DNA from: Benincasa hispida
Lineage: Eukaryota > Streptophyta > Magnoliopsida > Cucurbitales > Cucurbitaceae
Assembly: GCF_009727055.1 (NCBI RefSeq)
Contig: NC_052350.1
Span: 28,073,186-28,137,185 of the forward strand
Length of the DNA stretch: 64,000 nt
Direction of reading: 5' to 3'
The position numbers were made by a program, and so were the translations under genes. The notes below the pieces were generated by a model that made no database searches, was not told the origin of the DNA, and was given only the letters and a program-made list of their open reading frames with translations. Positions 53,218-63,688 of this stretch are shown here, one piece after another (position 1 is the first letter of the stretch; each line of letters begins with the position of its first letter).

Positions 53218-55130
53218 TGAAGGAACTCGATTTATAAGATCCATGAGTGGAAGTGAATCGTCGAGATTCCATTTTGATTGAAAACAAGCATTTACAGTAA
53301 TATACAAAGATTATGCATCTTAACAAATATTACAACATGCTTTTTAAACTATAAATAGAGTTCGGAGATTATACCTTTGAAGAACACTTCTTCACGTAAA
53401 TCCCTCGAACTATCACGAACACTTCAATCATGAACACTTCAAACAATCACGAACTCCTCGAACAGAAACTAAACTCAAATCAAAAGGTGAAGACACTACC
53501 ACTTGGTATCCTTAGTATTCTTAGGGTGAAAACCCAGGAGTGGTGGGCTCTTACTATTTTGGTTAGGAGGGAGTTTGAGTGTTTGGAGGAGGAAGACGAT
53601 TGAAGAAGAACACACTGTTTTATAGGAATTGCTTAAATCGTTTAGACAAAAGAGCCTATCGTATATGCTCTTTGTTTTCGTGTAAAAGACTTAGGAAGAA
53701 GAAGAAAGTTGTTTTTCTTTTTATTCCTTTTTCCATAAAAACCACTTAACCACCCACTAAGGTGGTTAGAGAGAAAAAAGGGGATTATTACTAAAAAATA
53801 ATAAATAAATATGATAACCAACTTATCATATTATATTTATAACCTATAGTTTGAATATTGCATTATATACAATATAAACTATAGTTCTTTTTCTCTATTT
53901 TATGGCATTTAATATAAATCATATTTATATTAAATTTAACATCTATGAATCTCATCCATAGAAAATATATTTGAATCATATTCAAATATTTATTCCTCCA
54001 ATTAAACAATAATATATCAAATACATTATGTCAATTATATCATATAAAATTGAATCAATTTAATCATATCATATATAATTAAATTTCCTCTTATTAATTT
54101 GAACAATTCAAATTAACCTAAAAATGATTCTCAACTAAATCATTTTGAGCTACCAAGGGGACCTTATGGACCTGTAGCTCGAAGCTCCAATGGTACGTGA
54201 ATAATTAATTAAACTCTTTAATTACATTGTCTACCATTTGTTAACTATCGAGCACTCCACTAAAGATCGACAGTTGCACTCTTTGCACTACATATATATT
54301 TTTGTGTCCATTGGATATAACCAATCAATAGTACGATGACCCTTCACAAATTACTCGTAAGTACATATGGGCCAAATTACCGTTTTGCCCCTGTAGTTAC
54401 CTCTAACTCCTTAAGTACCACTGATCCCTTTAATTAACAATAGATCATAGTCCCACTATGACAAAACCCCTCTTGGGCCAAGAGAGAGTGTGATGCCACA
54501 TTGTTCAAGACCCGAAATCAGCCCTTAAGGGAGAAATTTATCTACTTACCCCTGCTTCGAGGAAGGAGTGAATTTCATCTTGTGTAGCTGAGTTCCCAGC
54601 TCCCCAATCAGACGAATCTCCAAAATGGTAGGCTTGTTGAGTCGACGATCTAGCCACTCCCCCCCATATAATTCAAAGGATCATCCTCATAGCTGTCTCT
54701 TATACACATCTAGATGTGTATAAGAGACAGTATATAAACTTCTTTTGTATAGAATATCCCCGCTCACATGTGTAATACATGAATGATCAGGATTAGATCA
54801 TTTGTCACACATTAAAACATTTATAGCATCTACAAAGTGGACCATACTCGTAGTGTTACCAGGATAAGGTACCCAGTCTTATCCATATACTACAGACCAT
54901 TTAGGTTATCACTTAAACATGATCCACCTGTATGTCTCCACATACATGTTTAAGTTACAACGATAACCTTGGATGTTAGTTTATTGTTTTATGATTAATG
55001 CAACTAAAATATCACATATTTTATAGACAAAGTGAATAAAATATCAAATATTATTAATCACATACAAGTTTGTTCATACAAGGTTTACAAACTATAGGAC
55101 CTTACGATATTTTGGGCATTCACCCCAATA
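53218..55130 (-). mobile_element. Family-L LTR between copia D and copia E
   Basis: It runs TGAAGGAACTCG (53,218) to CACCCCAATA (55,130), in the same reverse orientation as 29,343-31,283. It is the 5' LTR of D. At 55,131 it is joined directly to integrase text of E with no polypurine tract, so it is not a normal 3' LTR of E. It contains a 38-bp adapter at 54,693, with about 110 bp of LTR missing there, so its true length is longer. Confidence 0.82.
54693..54730. other. Nextera/Tn5 mate-pair junction adapter, copy 3
   Basis: This is the same palindromic 38-mer of two Tn5 mosaic ends. The left flank ends 'gatcatcctcatag', the right flank starts 'tatataaacttcttttg'. In the LTR at 29,343-31,283 the corresponding points (about 30,782 and 30,905) are about 120 bp apart, so the intervening 'aagagttcacaacttactc' region is absent. 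Confidence 0.97.
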
Positions 55131-55134
55131 AGGA

Positions 55135-55690
55135 TAGTATTCCATGCTCTATCAAATAGTTCTGGAATGTAAGATCCAAAAACTCTCCACCTTAATCAGA
55201 TTGAAATGCCTTAATTGTTCTATATAAGGCATTTTCAACTTCGGCCTTAAACTCTTTAAACTTTTCAAAGGATTCAGACTTATGTTGCATCAAATAAACA
55301 TGCCCATACCTTGAATAATCATCAGTAGAGGTGGTGAAATATTCAAACCCTCCTCTTGCTTTTACATTGGACCACAAAGGTCTGAATATACTAGCTTTAA
55401 AGGTTCTTTGGCCTTGTGACCTTTTCAATTAAAAGATCTTTTAGTTATTTTGCCTTTAAGGCATGACTAACACACAGATAAAGAATTTTCTTCTAACTCG
55501 CTTAGAAGTCCATTCTTTACCAATCTCTCAATCCTATTGAGAATGATGTGTCCTAATTTTAAGTGCCAAAGTTAGGCATTTTCTTTGGGAGAAATTCTAA
55601 GTCTTTTATTTTGAGTTACTGCAGTTTTAAACATTTCAATGTTGGAGGGATTTAGTTGCTAACAGTCTTAGCATATAAAGATTATCTTTG
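55135..55690 (-). pseudogene. Copia E integrase, N-terminal half
   Basis: The frame 55,192-55,428 includes VKARGGFEYFTTSTDDYSRY, GHVYLMQHKSESFEKFKEFK and AEVENALYRTIKAFQSD. The LSAPGTPQ part is gone. Upstream, the reverse strand encodes the CLKGK-type segment (55,440-55,475) and the LRHIILNRIERLVKNGLLSE-like zinc-binding text at about 55,500-55,560. The first catalytic D (TDDYSRY) is kept; the glutamate side is deleted. Confidence 0.83.
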
Positions 55691-55699
55691 AGATTTGTA

Positions 55700-56040
55700 G
55701 AACAAATATATACTTCATTTTTGTAAATAAACACTTTATTTACATTAAATGAGATAGAATAATTTTGTTCTAACAACCATTTTATAGAAATAAGTTTACT
55801 TTTCAAACTTGGAACAAAAATACATTATCTAGTATAACATAAGATTTTTGTAAACAAAGTTGAAGTCCTCCCACTGCTATAACTGAGACGACGTGCCTAG
55901 TTCTCCTGCATCGTCATCTCTCAAGTTTCCAATTTCCGCTAGGAACTAATTCTCTAAAATGAAAATAAACATGGTTAGTGGTACCCAAATCAATTATCTA
56001 GGTTGAATCATCATTCTTCACTAAACAGGTTTCCAAAACA
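55700..56040 (-). pseudogene. Copia E protease remnant
   Basis: The reverse strand from 56,040 reads TCLVKNDDST and continues as W-I-D-L-G-T-T-N-H-V before a stop, so the catalytic region has changed from DSGATNHV to DLGTTNHV. The distal part (55,700-55,900) is present as AT-rich fragments with the 'gagacgacgtgcctag' flap region. No open frame spans it. Confidence 0.65.
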
Positions 56041-56870
56041 AGTAAATCATATTTACCTTTCTTGGCTTTCTTCTTTTCTGCCAAATATTTGGGATAGTTC
56101 CTCTTCCAATGTCTCTCCTGGTTGCCTTGGAAACATATTCCCTTTGCAACCTTGGCCTTCTTGCCCTTTTGGGCAGCAACTGGTGGGTTAGCTTTTTCCT
56201 TTCCACTTTTCTTCTTCTTCCACTTTTTGGCATCGGAAGAAGAAGGCACAAACTTCGTCCCAGAGGTCGGACCTCTGAAGAACTTTTTAGAGGATGAAGC
56301 AAAATTTTCCTCACCCTTTTGTTCCTTAGTTTTCATCAAAGATTGAAGGGTCTGTAGCTCGTTTAGCAAGGTGGTCAAGTTGTAATCAATCCTATTTATA
56401 ACAACATTGCTATGAAACTGTAGGAAACTTTCAGGTAAAGTTTCCAGGATGAAACTAACCTGACTGGCTTCATCGATGACGGACTCATTCATCTTCGCCA
56501 CGTTGAAGTGGACCATCATGTTGAGAACATGTTCTCTAACAGATGTCCCTTCTTGCATGTGGGCATTGAAGATGTATTTGAGAATGTTGTGCCTGAGCTG
56601 TGTGGACGGTTGTCCGAACATTCCCTTTAGGGACTCCATAATCTCACGAGGCATGAGCATGGGCCCATGCTTCTTAGCCAAGACTTCAAAAAGGCTTCCC
56701 AAGATGTACCCTCGGGCCTTTTTGTATGCCCCTTTCCATCGCTCATATGCTTCTCAAACATTTCAAGCAGCATTTGAAGCTGGAATGGGAGGACAGTTCT
56801 CCATTAGGATAAACCGAAGGTCATCAATGATCAGAATATTGTTGATTTTGTTTTCTTAAGTTGTGTAATT
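55998..56870 (-). pseudogene. Copia E gag
   Basis: The 234-codon frame is the best gag in the window. It reads GSLFEVLAKKHGPMLMPREI, MESLKGMFGQPSTQLRHNIL, MQEGTSVREHVLNMMVHFNV, FILETLPESFLQFHSNVVIN and RIDYNLTTLLNELQTLQSLM, then a lysine-rich WKKKKSGKEKANPPVAAQKG. The knuckle is CFQGNQERHWKRNYP, with the second and last cysteines lost. The N-terminus up to about 56,870 has stops. It would form the capsid-like particle. Confidence 0.88.
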
Positions 56871-56879
56871 ACCGCTCGT

Positions 56880-58500
56880 TAGTTTTTCGACGGCAAGTAA
56901 ATTAAGAATCGTGGAAGTCATAATGAATAAATTTTCTGAAATCATACAAATTATTTATATTAGTCTATTTGCATTAAACCATTAGGAAAAACCATTCAAT
57001 ATTAGCAAAATCATCTAATGTACCCTAAGTGACATCTATTTTGTAATGATGCTTCAGTGAAACAAGACAAAAGCCACATAGAGTGGTCTGGTGCCCCTTC
57101 ACTAAAATGAGACTATCTCAACCAATAGACAGAATAACTCCTTGTTACTGTAACTATCAGTCACCATTGTTCAGTCCAGAAATTGTTAAACTCGCTTAAT
57201 ATTTCTTGTAAGTGTAACCCCTCATTTTAGATTTTAGAGTTCCACCGCAATGAGCCAACCATAGGGAAAAACTAATTGGGGCAAAAACTAAAGTAACCCT
57301 TATCCATTTCTAGAGTTTGAATAAAGTGTCATGCAAAAATGTCATCCGTAGATGGACACTCGGTGCATGAGACTTTACTTCAAACTAACGAGAGAGACTG
57401 AGGGATGTGTTGTCACATGTCCCGCACCCACTTACTATAAACACTCTTTCAATTCACCTTGATATTGATCTATACAAACACCATCTGTAGGGGGACACTC
57501 AAGGTGCCTCGAGGTCGAGTATAGATCTCACAGTATGAACTTTTAGGGAGAAACATGAAGAGGACAAATGAAGTATCATATACCCCATTTTCCTCCCACT
57601 TAGCATTTTACCTAGGGTTAATTAACTTAGGAAAATCCGACTACAGATTTTAACTGAGTGATTGTTTAATTTGCTTAAAAACAACATTTGCTTTGGATAG
57701 TTGAACAATTTTGATTAAAGTTCATTAAACACTTTAACAAACGTTAACCAATAATTGCATGCCTGTAACAAATCTATCTAATCCATCTTTCTAGGTAAGT
57801 TCCCAAGTAGGGGTGTTATGTTTCCGTCAATTTAAATACCCCAGCCTAGACAGAACTAGCCTTAGACAAAAGGTCTCTTATAGATACATTTGTTATAATG
57901 TTAATCTTTTAATTAAAACTAATTTAATCCTATTAAACCGATTAAAAGATCAAACTAAATTTCTAATCTCATTAGAAATGTGATCTTAGGTATATATGAT
58001 TCAAATTTTAAAACTATTTTAAAAAATGAATTTAACTTAAGGTTTGCATGCAATTCTGATTTATTAATTTTTATTTCCAATTTCATTTTGTTATAACAAT
58101 TATAAGCAAATGAAATAAATTAAACCCATACATTGCATCCATTGACATACTCAGTAAATTTAACAAGTACAAATTACCTAAGGTAATGTCATGCTTCATG
58201 CAATTTTATTTTATTACTAACATACATAACAATTATATATTAAAGTAATGAAATTATTAATAACATACTTCAAACATACATTCATACTATATATTATAAC
58301 TCTTATAATATAAATGATGCATGTATATGTTATTAATGCATGTATACAAATACTATATCATTCATACTATATGATGCATGCGCATGCTATACAATTAAAT
58401 CATGCAACTAAACATATATTATAACAATTATAATATAAATGATGCATGAAATTAAATCCATAACCTATGGTGGGATTTTATACTATATGGCATACATTAT
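56880..58500 (-). other. Long non-coding 5' leader of copia E
   Basis: It is collinear with the leader of D in blocks such as 'aagacaaaagccaca', 'ttggggcaaaaactaaagta', 'acttactataaacactctt' and 'cttagacaaaaggtctctta'. The internal duplication is kept as well ('agatggacactcggtgc' at 57,351 and 'agggggacactcaaggtgc' at 57,491). The distal 58,200-58,480 part is a run of 'tataatataaatgatgcatg' repeats not seen in D. No coding sequence is seen. Confidence 0.65.
58250..58470. repeat. AT-rich 'atgatgcatg' repeat tract
   Basis: The words 'ataaatgatgcatg' and 'atatattataac' recur at about 58,275, 58,310, 58,365, 58,410 and 58,435 within AT-rich sequence. It is an irregular tandem repeat and lies in the distal leader of copia E. 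Confidence 0.6.
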
Positions 58501-60580
58501 TGATGACGGGCAGAAATGCACGTCATTATAGGCCTTTATTTAGAATTATGAGGGCTATTAAGTAGAATATGCAGGGATTATCTTAGGAATTCATGAGAAA
58601 ATGAGTTTGCGTCCATCGACGTTAAGAATCTCGGCTAACCCCCTATTATGCGTTATTATGCGTTCAATTGTCTATCTTTGTAACTAACGCAGGAAGCAGT
58701 CGCATACGCGAAAGTCAGGCTATCGCAAAAACGACCGCATGTGGGGATCTCTCCATCGCAAAAGGCGAACGCATACATTCAACACATGCATGTTGTGGCC
58801 ATTAACGCATGCATCCATCGCATAGAAGTTGCAGCTGTCGAGCGAATGCGGTCATCACATAGATGTTGCGGCCATCAACCACATGTGTCCATCGCATGGA
58901 AGTTGCAGCCGTCAAGCGAATGCGATCATCGTAGAGAGATTGCGGCTACAGAATAATAACCATAATAGAGGGATGATCGCAATGTTGGTGAAATGCAAAC
59001 ATGAATGCATATCTCAAGAGTATCAAAAGATAATGTTGACATTTCACCTACCACGCCGTTAGCAGCAGAGATTCAGAAAAGAACCATCACGCCGCAAGTA
59101 TCAGATTTAGAGCAGGTCCATTAATGCTGTCGGCGATCAAGCTCTATAAATTGAAGTCGTTGAGCATAATTTCAAATCATCCAAGTTTCTATATTCGAGT
59201 GGATCATTGTGATCCAGATGAAAGCGTGAGAAGATAACTTGAGAGTTCTTCATCCCCTTCAATCATTTCGAGTGACGACTGGAGCCTTCGCCGGAGTTAG
59301 AGCTCGAAGAGAGTCTACTCCACTGCCCATCCAAGACCACCGTAGCCTTCACACACATCTGCTGGAAGCAAAATATTGCTTCCAGCTAGTCCTTCAATTT
59401 CTCTTCTTCCCATGTATTGTATTACATTTTTGGCTTAAGGAATTAATACATTTTGTGATCAATACATTTCCTATATTTTCCTTGACTCCATCTCCATCTT
59501 CATTTACTTAGCATCCTTAACTTTCATTGCATCACTTAGTGAGACTGTTAGAGTATCGCATACTTAATCATGCGGCATAGGAATATGAAGCATGTAGCAA
59601 ACCACCAGGAGGTGTGCGTTGCGTGAGTCTTGTGAGAACCTTATTTTCTTAGTGTGAAGCTATAGCAACGCTTGTCTATAGGCGGACACAATTCTTGTCT
59701 ATGAGTAGCAGCAGCAAGTAATGCCCGGGATGGTAAGTGGTTGGTCGCATTAAGCAATGTAAGCAAGTGTTCACTAAGATAGGAACAATCTTACGTCAGC
59801 CAAGTTTATGCGATTACCTTGTCTTATGAGCGCAACATTCATCATTTAGGCATACTTGGAGAGTAGTCTAAAAACCAAATCTAAGACTCGAAAGAGCGGA
59901 TTGGATCGCATAAGCAAGAATGGGAACTTAGAGATAAGCTCCGTTTGCTATTACAATAGTGTATGCACCCTAATGATAGGATATTGCATGTGTCCAGAAG
60001 TAGGATACGGTGGTATGCAGTCACTTGTTTATGTGTGGGAGCACATGAGCAGGAATAGAGACTTAGAAATAAGGCCTCTCAACACTATCGCATATACATC
60101 GCATGCGTCCTAGAATTAGGCACAAGTGTGTGTAGCATAATCGCATAGCTTGTGCTGGTTGAGGTTGCCCTTGGGGTCAAGCTTAGTGTTGCAAGTGAAA
60201 ACATCCTCACCTTTATCTATTTTTCCATACATTTTACTACGCGTTAACAGTTGTCGTGTCTCTACCTCTCATTCACATTCCCACTGCTTTGTCTGTTAGT
60301 TTAGGAGTAAGAGTAGTTTATAGCTTATAGCCCCCATCATTCTTTTATTCATCAGTCGCAAACACATCACTGCATAACATTACTACAATCCTTGAGTTCG
60401 ACCTTGGATCATCTGAGAAACTTGCGTTCGTGTTATACTTGGTGAAACACAAGAAAACTTGTGGTAGGAACGCATGGTCATTGCATATGAGATCAATGCA
60501 TACATTCCATTCCCACGCATGACCACCAATGCATGAGAACCAACGCATAACCTAAGACATGCATCGCATATTTGCGTTCA
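58501..60580 (+). mobile_element. 5' LTR of a non-autonomous gypsy-type element
   Basis: It starts TGATGACGGGCAG at 58,501 and ends about TTTGCGTTCA at 60,580. The second LTR at 61,944 repeats it block by block ('aatgcacgtcattata', 'aatctcggctaaccc', 'gagtgacgactggagcc', 'tgtctataggcgga', 'tgagttcgaccttggatca'). About one base in ten differs in the first 150 bp. It contains an internal repeat at 58,805-58,950. The first LTR looks free of adapters and can serve as reference for the second. Confidence 0.82.
58805..58950. repeat. Two-unit tandem repeat inside the LTR
   Basis: A unit of roughly 75 bp with 'ccatcgcatagaagttgcag' and 'cgaatgcggtcatcacatag' recurs as 'ccatcgcatggaagttgcag' and 'cgaatgcgatcatcg'. 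The same arrangement is in the second LTR at about 62,254-62,395, so it predates the insertion. Confidence 0.7.
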
Positions 60581-61943
60581 CTAATTTTTGTCGCCAAGTT
60601 TTGGCACCGTTGTTGGGGATTTGCGCTATTGTTTGTTGAGTTTTATGTTTTTGCAGGCAACCTTTTTACCTTGGGAGTATTGTAGCTTGTGCGACCAAGT
60701 TGCAAACAATATTGAAGTGTAAGCGATGCGCCGAAAGCCAGTATTGACCCCAAGATAGAAGAGCAATCAGTCGCATGAGCTAAAGGTAGTTCTAAGCACT
60801 TGGTGGCCAACATGCGCCCAACAATTGCCGGAAGTTCCAATGGTCAGGGCAAGCTTCTTGACCTAAGCAGTTGAAAGCAATCTCCTGCATGGAAGACTCC
60901 TTACAATGACATCACTCCAACTTCTCCAGGGACGTCTTCTACTCTATCTTTACCTTGCTTTTCTAGTTTAGTTTATTTTTATTGTTATTTTGGATATACA
61001 GCTGCTTTCTTGGATGTGGTGCATTTACTCCTTGTAGGTGCGACAATAATTCTCCTCGGTGCGTAGTTCAACGGAAGAATTCCCTCCATCCTTCGACACA
61101 TGGCTTCGATCGCATGAAGTCTAAAGCATGGTCACAAGTGTATTCTATTTAAGGTTATTTTCTTATTATCCTTTATGCATTATCCTTTTGAAATTCTCTT
61201 TATCCGATTGTTGTCCTTTGCGATGCATCTATGATGGTACGTATAATTCAGTACATCCGCCAACTAAGTATCGCAAAGCTCACCTTATTTTAATAGCTTC
61301 TTTAAGTGCTACTACAGTTGGCTTCAGCCTGAAGAATCTTATTCTTTCAAATATACAGAAGTAGTCGATGACTAAAAGGCAAGCTTGTTAAGGAAGGCGG
61401 CAAGGGGTCTTGTCTGATATAGAACCAGAACAAGGGCGGAGGGAGTTGTTTTCCAGTGGAATGTTACCGCATTCCTGTTGAATTTGTCTTTAGCTTTGCG
61501 GTGAGAGCACTGCCAACCTCTGCAAGCCAAATTAAGCAAGACAAGAGTTGATTTGAATATGGCACGCAACCGAAGTTAGCTGTCCGCATGACACACGTGG
61601 GGGCAAGCCAAAACGAAGAGCGTAACCAGGTTCAACGCTGCATTCTAATAAGTAATCACAAAGCTTTAAATTGTTTTGAACGAACTCATTCTTAAAAGTT
61701 GAACACAAAGTTGTGGGGAACGAATAAAAAGTTTTTGAGCAAAGACTTGTCGGATTTAAACTTAGAAAAGATCTCTTAAAAGAAGTAGCCGAAGTGAAGG
61801 AGAGCGTTGCGGCCATGGTTGGAGGTATGAGTAAATTATATTCTAAGAGGCTGGTCATCGCAAAGGAAAGCCAAAGGATGAATATTGAATTTCTTGAGTA
61901 TAATGCATGCTTGAGGACAAGCATGATTCTAAGTTTGGGGGTG
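60581..61943 (+). mobile_element. Non-coding internal region of the gypsy-type element
   Basis: It opens with 'tttttgtcgccaagttttgg' and then TGGCACCGTTGTTGGGGAT at about 60,600, a decayed form of the TGGCGCCGTTGCCGGGGA site typical of Athila/Tat-like gypsy elements. It ends with 'ttctaagtttgggggtg' (PPT) before the LTR at 61,944. The 1.36 kb between shows no gag, protease, RT or integrase motif; frames of up to 145 codons have no domain. With 2.1-kb LTRs this fits a LARD-like non-autonomous retrotransposon. The lineage is an inference from PBS and PPT. Confidence 0.75.
61928..61943 (+). promoter_or_regulatory. Polypurine tract of the gypsy-type element
   Basis: 'taagtttgggggtg' lies immediately before the second LTR start TGATGACGGGG at 61,944, after the phrase 'gaggacaagcatgattc' that commonly precedes PPTs in Tat/Athila-like elements. 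Confidence 0.8.
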
Positions 61944-63427
61944 TGATGACGGGGAGAAATGCACGTCATTATAGCCTTTTATTTAGAATTATGAGGGCTG
62001 TTAAATAGAATATGCGGTGATTATGTTAGGAATTCATGAGAAAATGAGTTTACGTCCATCGGCATTAAGAATCTCGGCTAACCCAGTATTATGCGTTATT
62101 ATGCGTTCAATTGTCTATCTTTGTAGCTAATGCAGGAAGCGGTCGCATACACGAAAGCCAGGCTATCGCAAAGACGACCGCATGCGGGGTTCTCTCCATT
62201 GCAGAAGGAGAATACATACATTTGGCTCATGGATGTTGTGTCCATTAACGCATGCGTCCATCGCATAGAAGTTGCAGCTGTCGAGCAAATGCGATCATCG
62301 CATAGATGTTGCGGCCATCAACCGCATGCGTCCATCGCATGGACGTTGCGGTCGTCAAGTGAATGTGATCATCGCAGAGAGATTGCGGCTATAGAATAAT
62401 AACCATAATAGAGGGATGATCGCAAGGTTGGTGAAATGCAAACATGAACGCATATCTTAGGAGTATCAAAAGATGATGTTGACATTTTAACTACTACGTC
62501 GTTAGCTACAGAGATTCAGAAAAGGACCATCACGCCGCGAGTGTCAAATTTAAAGCAGGTCCATTAATGCTGTCGGCGATCAAGCTCTATAAATTGAAGC
62601 CGCTGAGCAGAATTTCAAATCATCCAAGTTTCAACTTTCGGGTGGATCCTTGTGATCCAGAAGAAAGCGTGAGAAGATAACTTGAGAGTTCTTCATCCCC
62701 TTCAATCATTCCGAGTGACGACCGGAGTCTTCGTTGGAGTTAGAGCTCGAGAGAGTCTACTCCACTGCCCATCCATGGCACCACCAGCAGCCTTGACACA
62801 TATCTGCTAGAAGCAAGACATTGCTTCCAACTGGTCCTTCCATTTCTTTTCTTCCCTTGTATTGTATTACATTTTGGCTTAAGGAATTTTGTGATCAATA
62901 CATTTCTATATTTTCCTTCGACTCCATCTCTATCTTCATTTACTTAGCATCCTTAACTTTCATTACATCACTTATTGAGATTGTTAAAGTATCACATACT
63001 TAATCATGCGGCATAGGCATATGAAGCATGTAGCAAACCACTGGAAGGTGTGTGTTGCGTGAGTCTTGTGAGAAAACCTTATTTTCTTTGTGAAGCTGTA
63101 GTAACGCTTGTCTATAGGCGGATGCAATGCTTGTCTATAAGGAGAATCAGCAGCAACTAACTGCCCAGAAGGGTAAGTGGTTGGTCGCATTAAGCAATGT
63201 AAGCATCAGCCAGGTTTATGCGATTACCTTGTCTTATGAGTGCATCATTCATCATTTAGACATACTTGAGAGAGTAGTCTAAAAACCAAATCTAAGACTT
63301 GAGAGAGCGGATTAGATCGCATAAGCAAGAATGGAAAACTTAGAGATAAGATCTGTTTGCTATCACACAGCTATGCACCCTACGAATAGGATATTGCATG
63401 CGTCTAGAAGTAGGATACGGTGGTATG

Positions 63428-63458
63428 CTGTCTCTTATACACATCTAGATGTGTATAA
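63428..63458. other. Nextera/Tn5 junction adapter, copy 4, damaged
   Basis: The first 31 bases match the adapter palindrome (CTGTCTCTTATACACATCT then AGATGTGTATAA). The tail then reads 'tagaag' instead of 'gagacag'. It follows 'gatacggtggtatg' of the LTR and precedes a foreign internal-region fragment. Confidence 0.93.
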
Positions 63459-63650
63459 TAGAAGTGTTTTGAACGAACGCATTCTCAAAAGCTAAACGCA
63501 AAGTTGCGGTGAATGAATAAAAAGTTTTTGAGCAAAGACTTGTCGGATTTAAACTTAGAAAAGATCTCTTAAAAGAAGTAGCCGAAGTGGAGGAGAGCAT
63601 TGCGGCCATGGTTAGAGGTATGAGTAAATTATATTCTGAGAGGCTGGTCA

Positions 63651-63688
63651 CTGTCTCTTATACACATCTAGATGTGTATAAGAGACAG
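63651..63688. other. Nextera/Tn5 mate-pair junction adapter, copy 5
   Basis: This is the complete 38-bp palindrome. The left flank is 'gagaggctggtca', which belongs to the element's internal region (compare 61,848-61,858). The right flank, 'atatagtatgatcgcatag', belongs to the LTR (compare 60,130-60,150). The two sides are not neighbours in the element. Confidence 0.97.

Larger units (their letters stand above)
55131..58500 (-). mobile_element. Copia element E, RT/RNase H deleted
   Basis: On the plus strand: integrase core fragment (55,135-55,450), integrase N-terminus (55,450-55,690), protease (about 55,690-56,040), gag (to about 56,870), long leader (to 58,500). RT, RNase H and PPT are missing between the LTR edge at 55,130 and integrase. 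The leader is cut at 58,500 by a gypsy-type LTR, so the PBS and 5' LTR may lie beyond the window. Confidence 0.85.

Noticed and set aside
58805..58950. Regularly spaced repeats that could suggest a CRISPR-like or satellite array
   Set aside because: Only two diverged units are present, they lie in both LTRs of a retrotransposon, and the setting is a plant genome.
59239..59511. A 90-codon forward frame in the gypsy-type LTR
   Set aside because: The corresponding part of the second LTR (about 62,690-62,960) does not keep the frame, so it is not under coding constraint.
61532..61969. A 145-codon reverse frame near the second gypsy LTR
   Set aside because: It is antisense to the element, spans the PPT and LTR boundary, and shows no domain. 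A partial echo at 63,445-63,651 comes from the adapter-bounded chimera.
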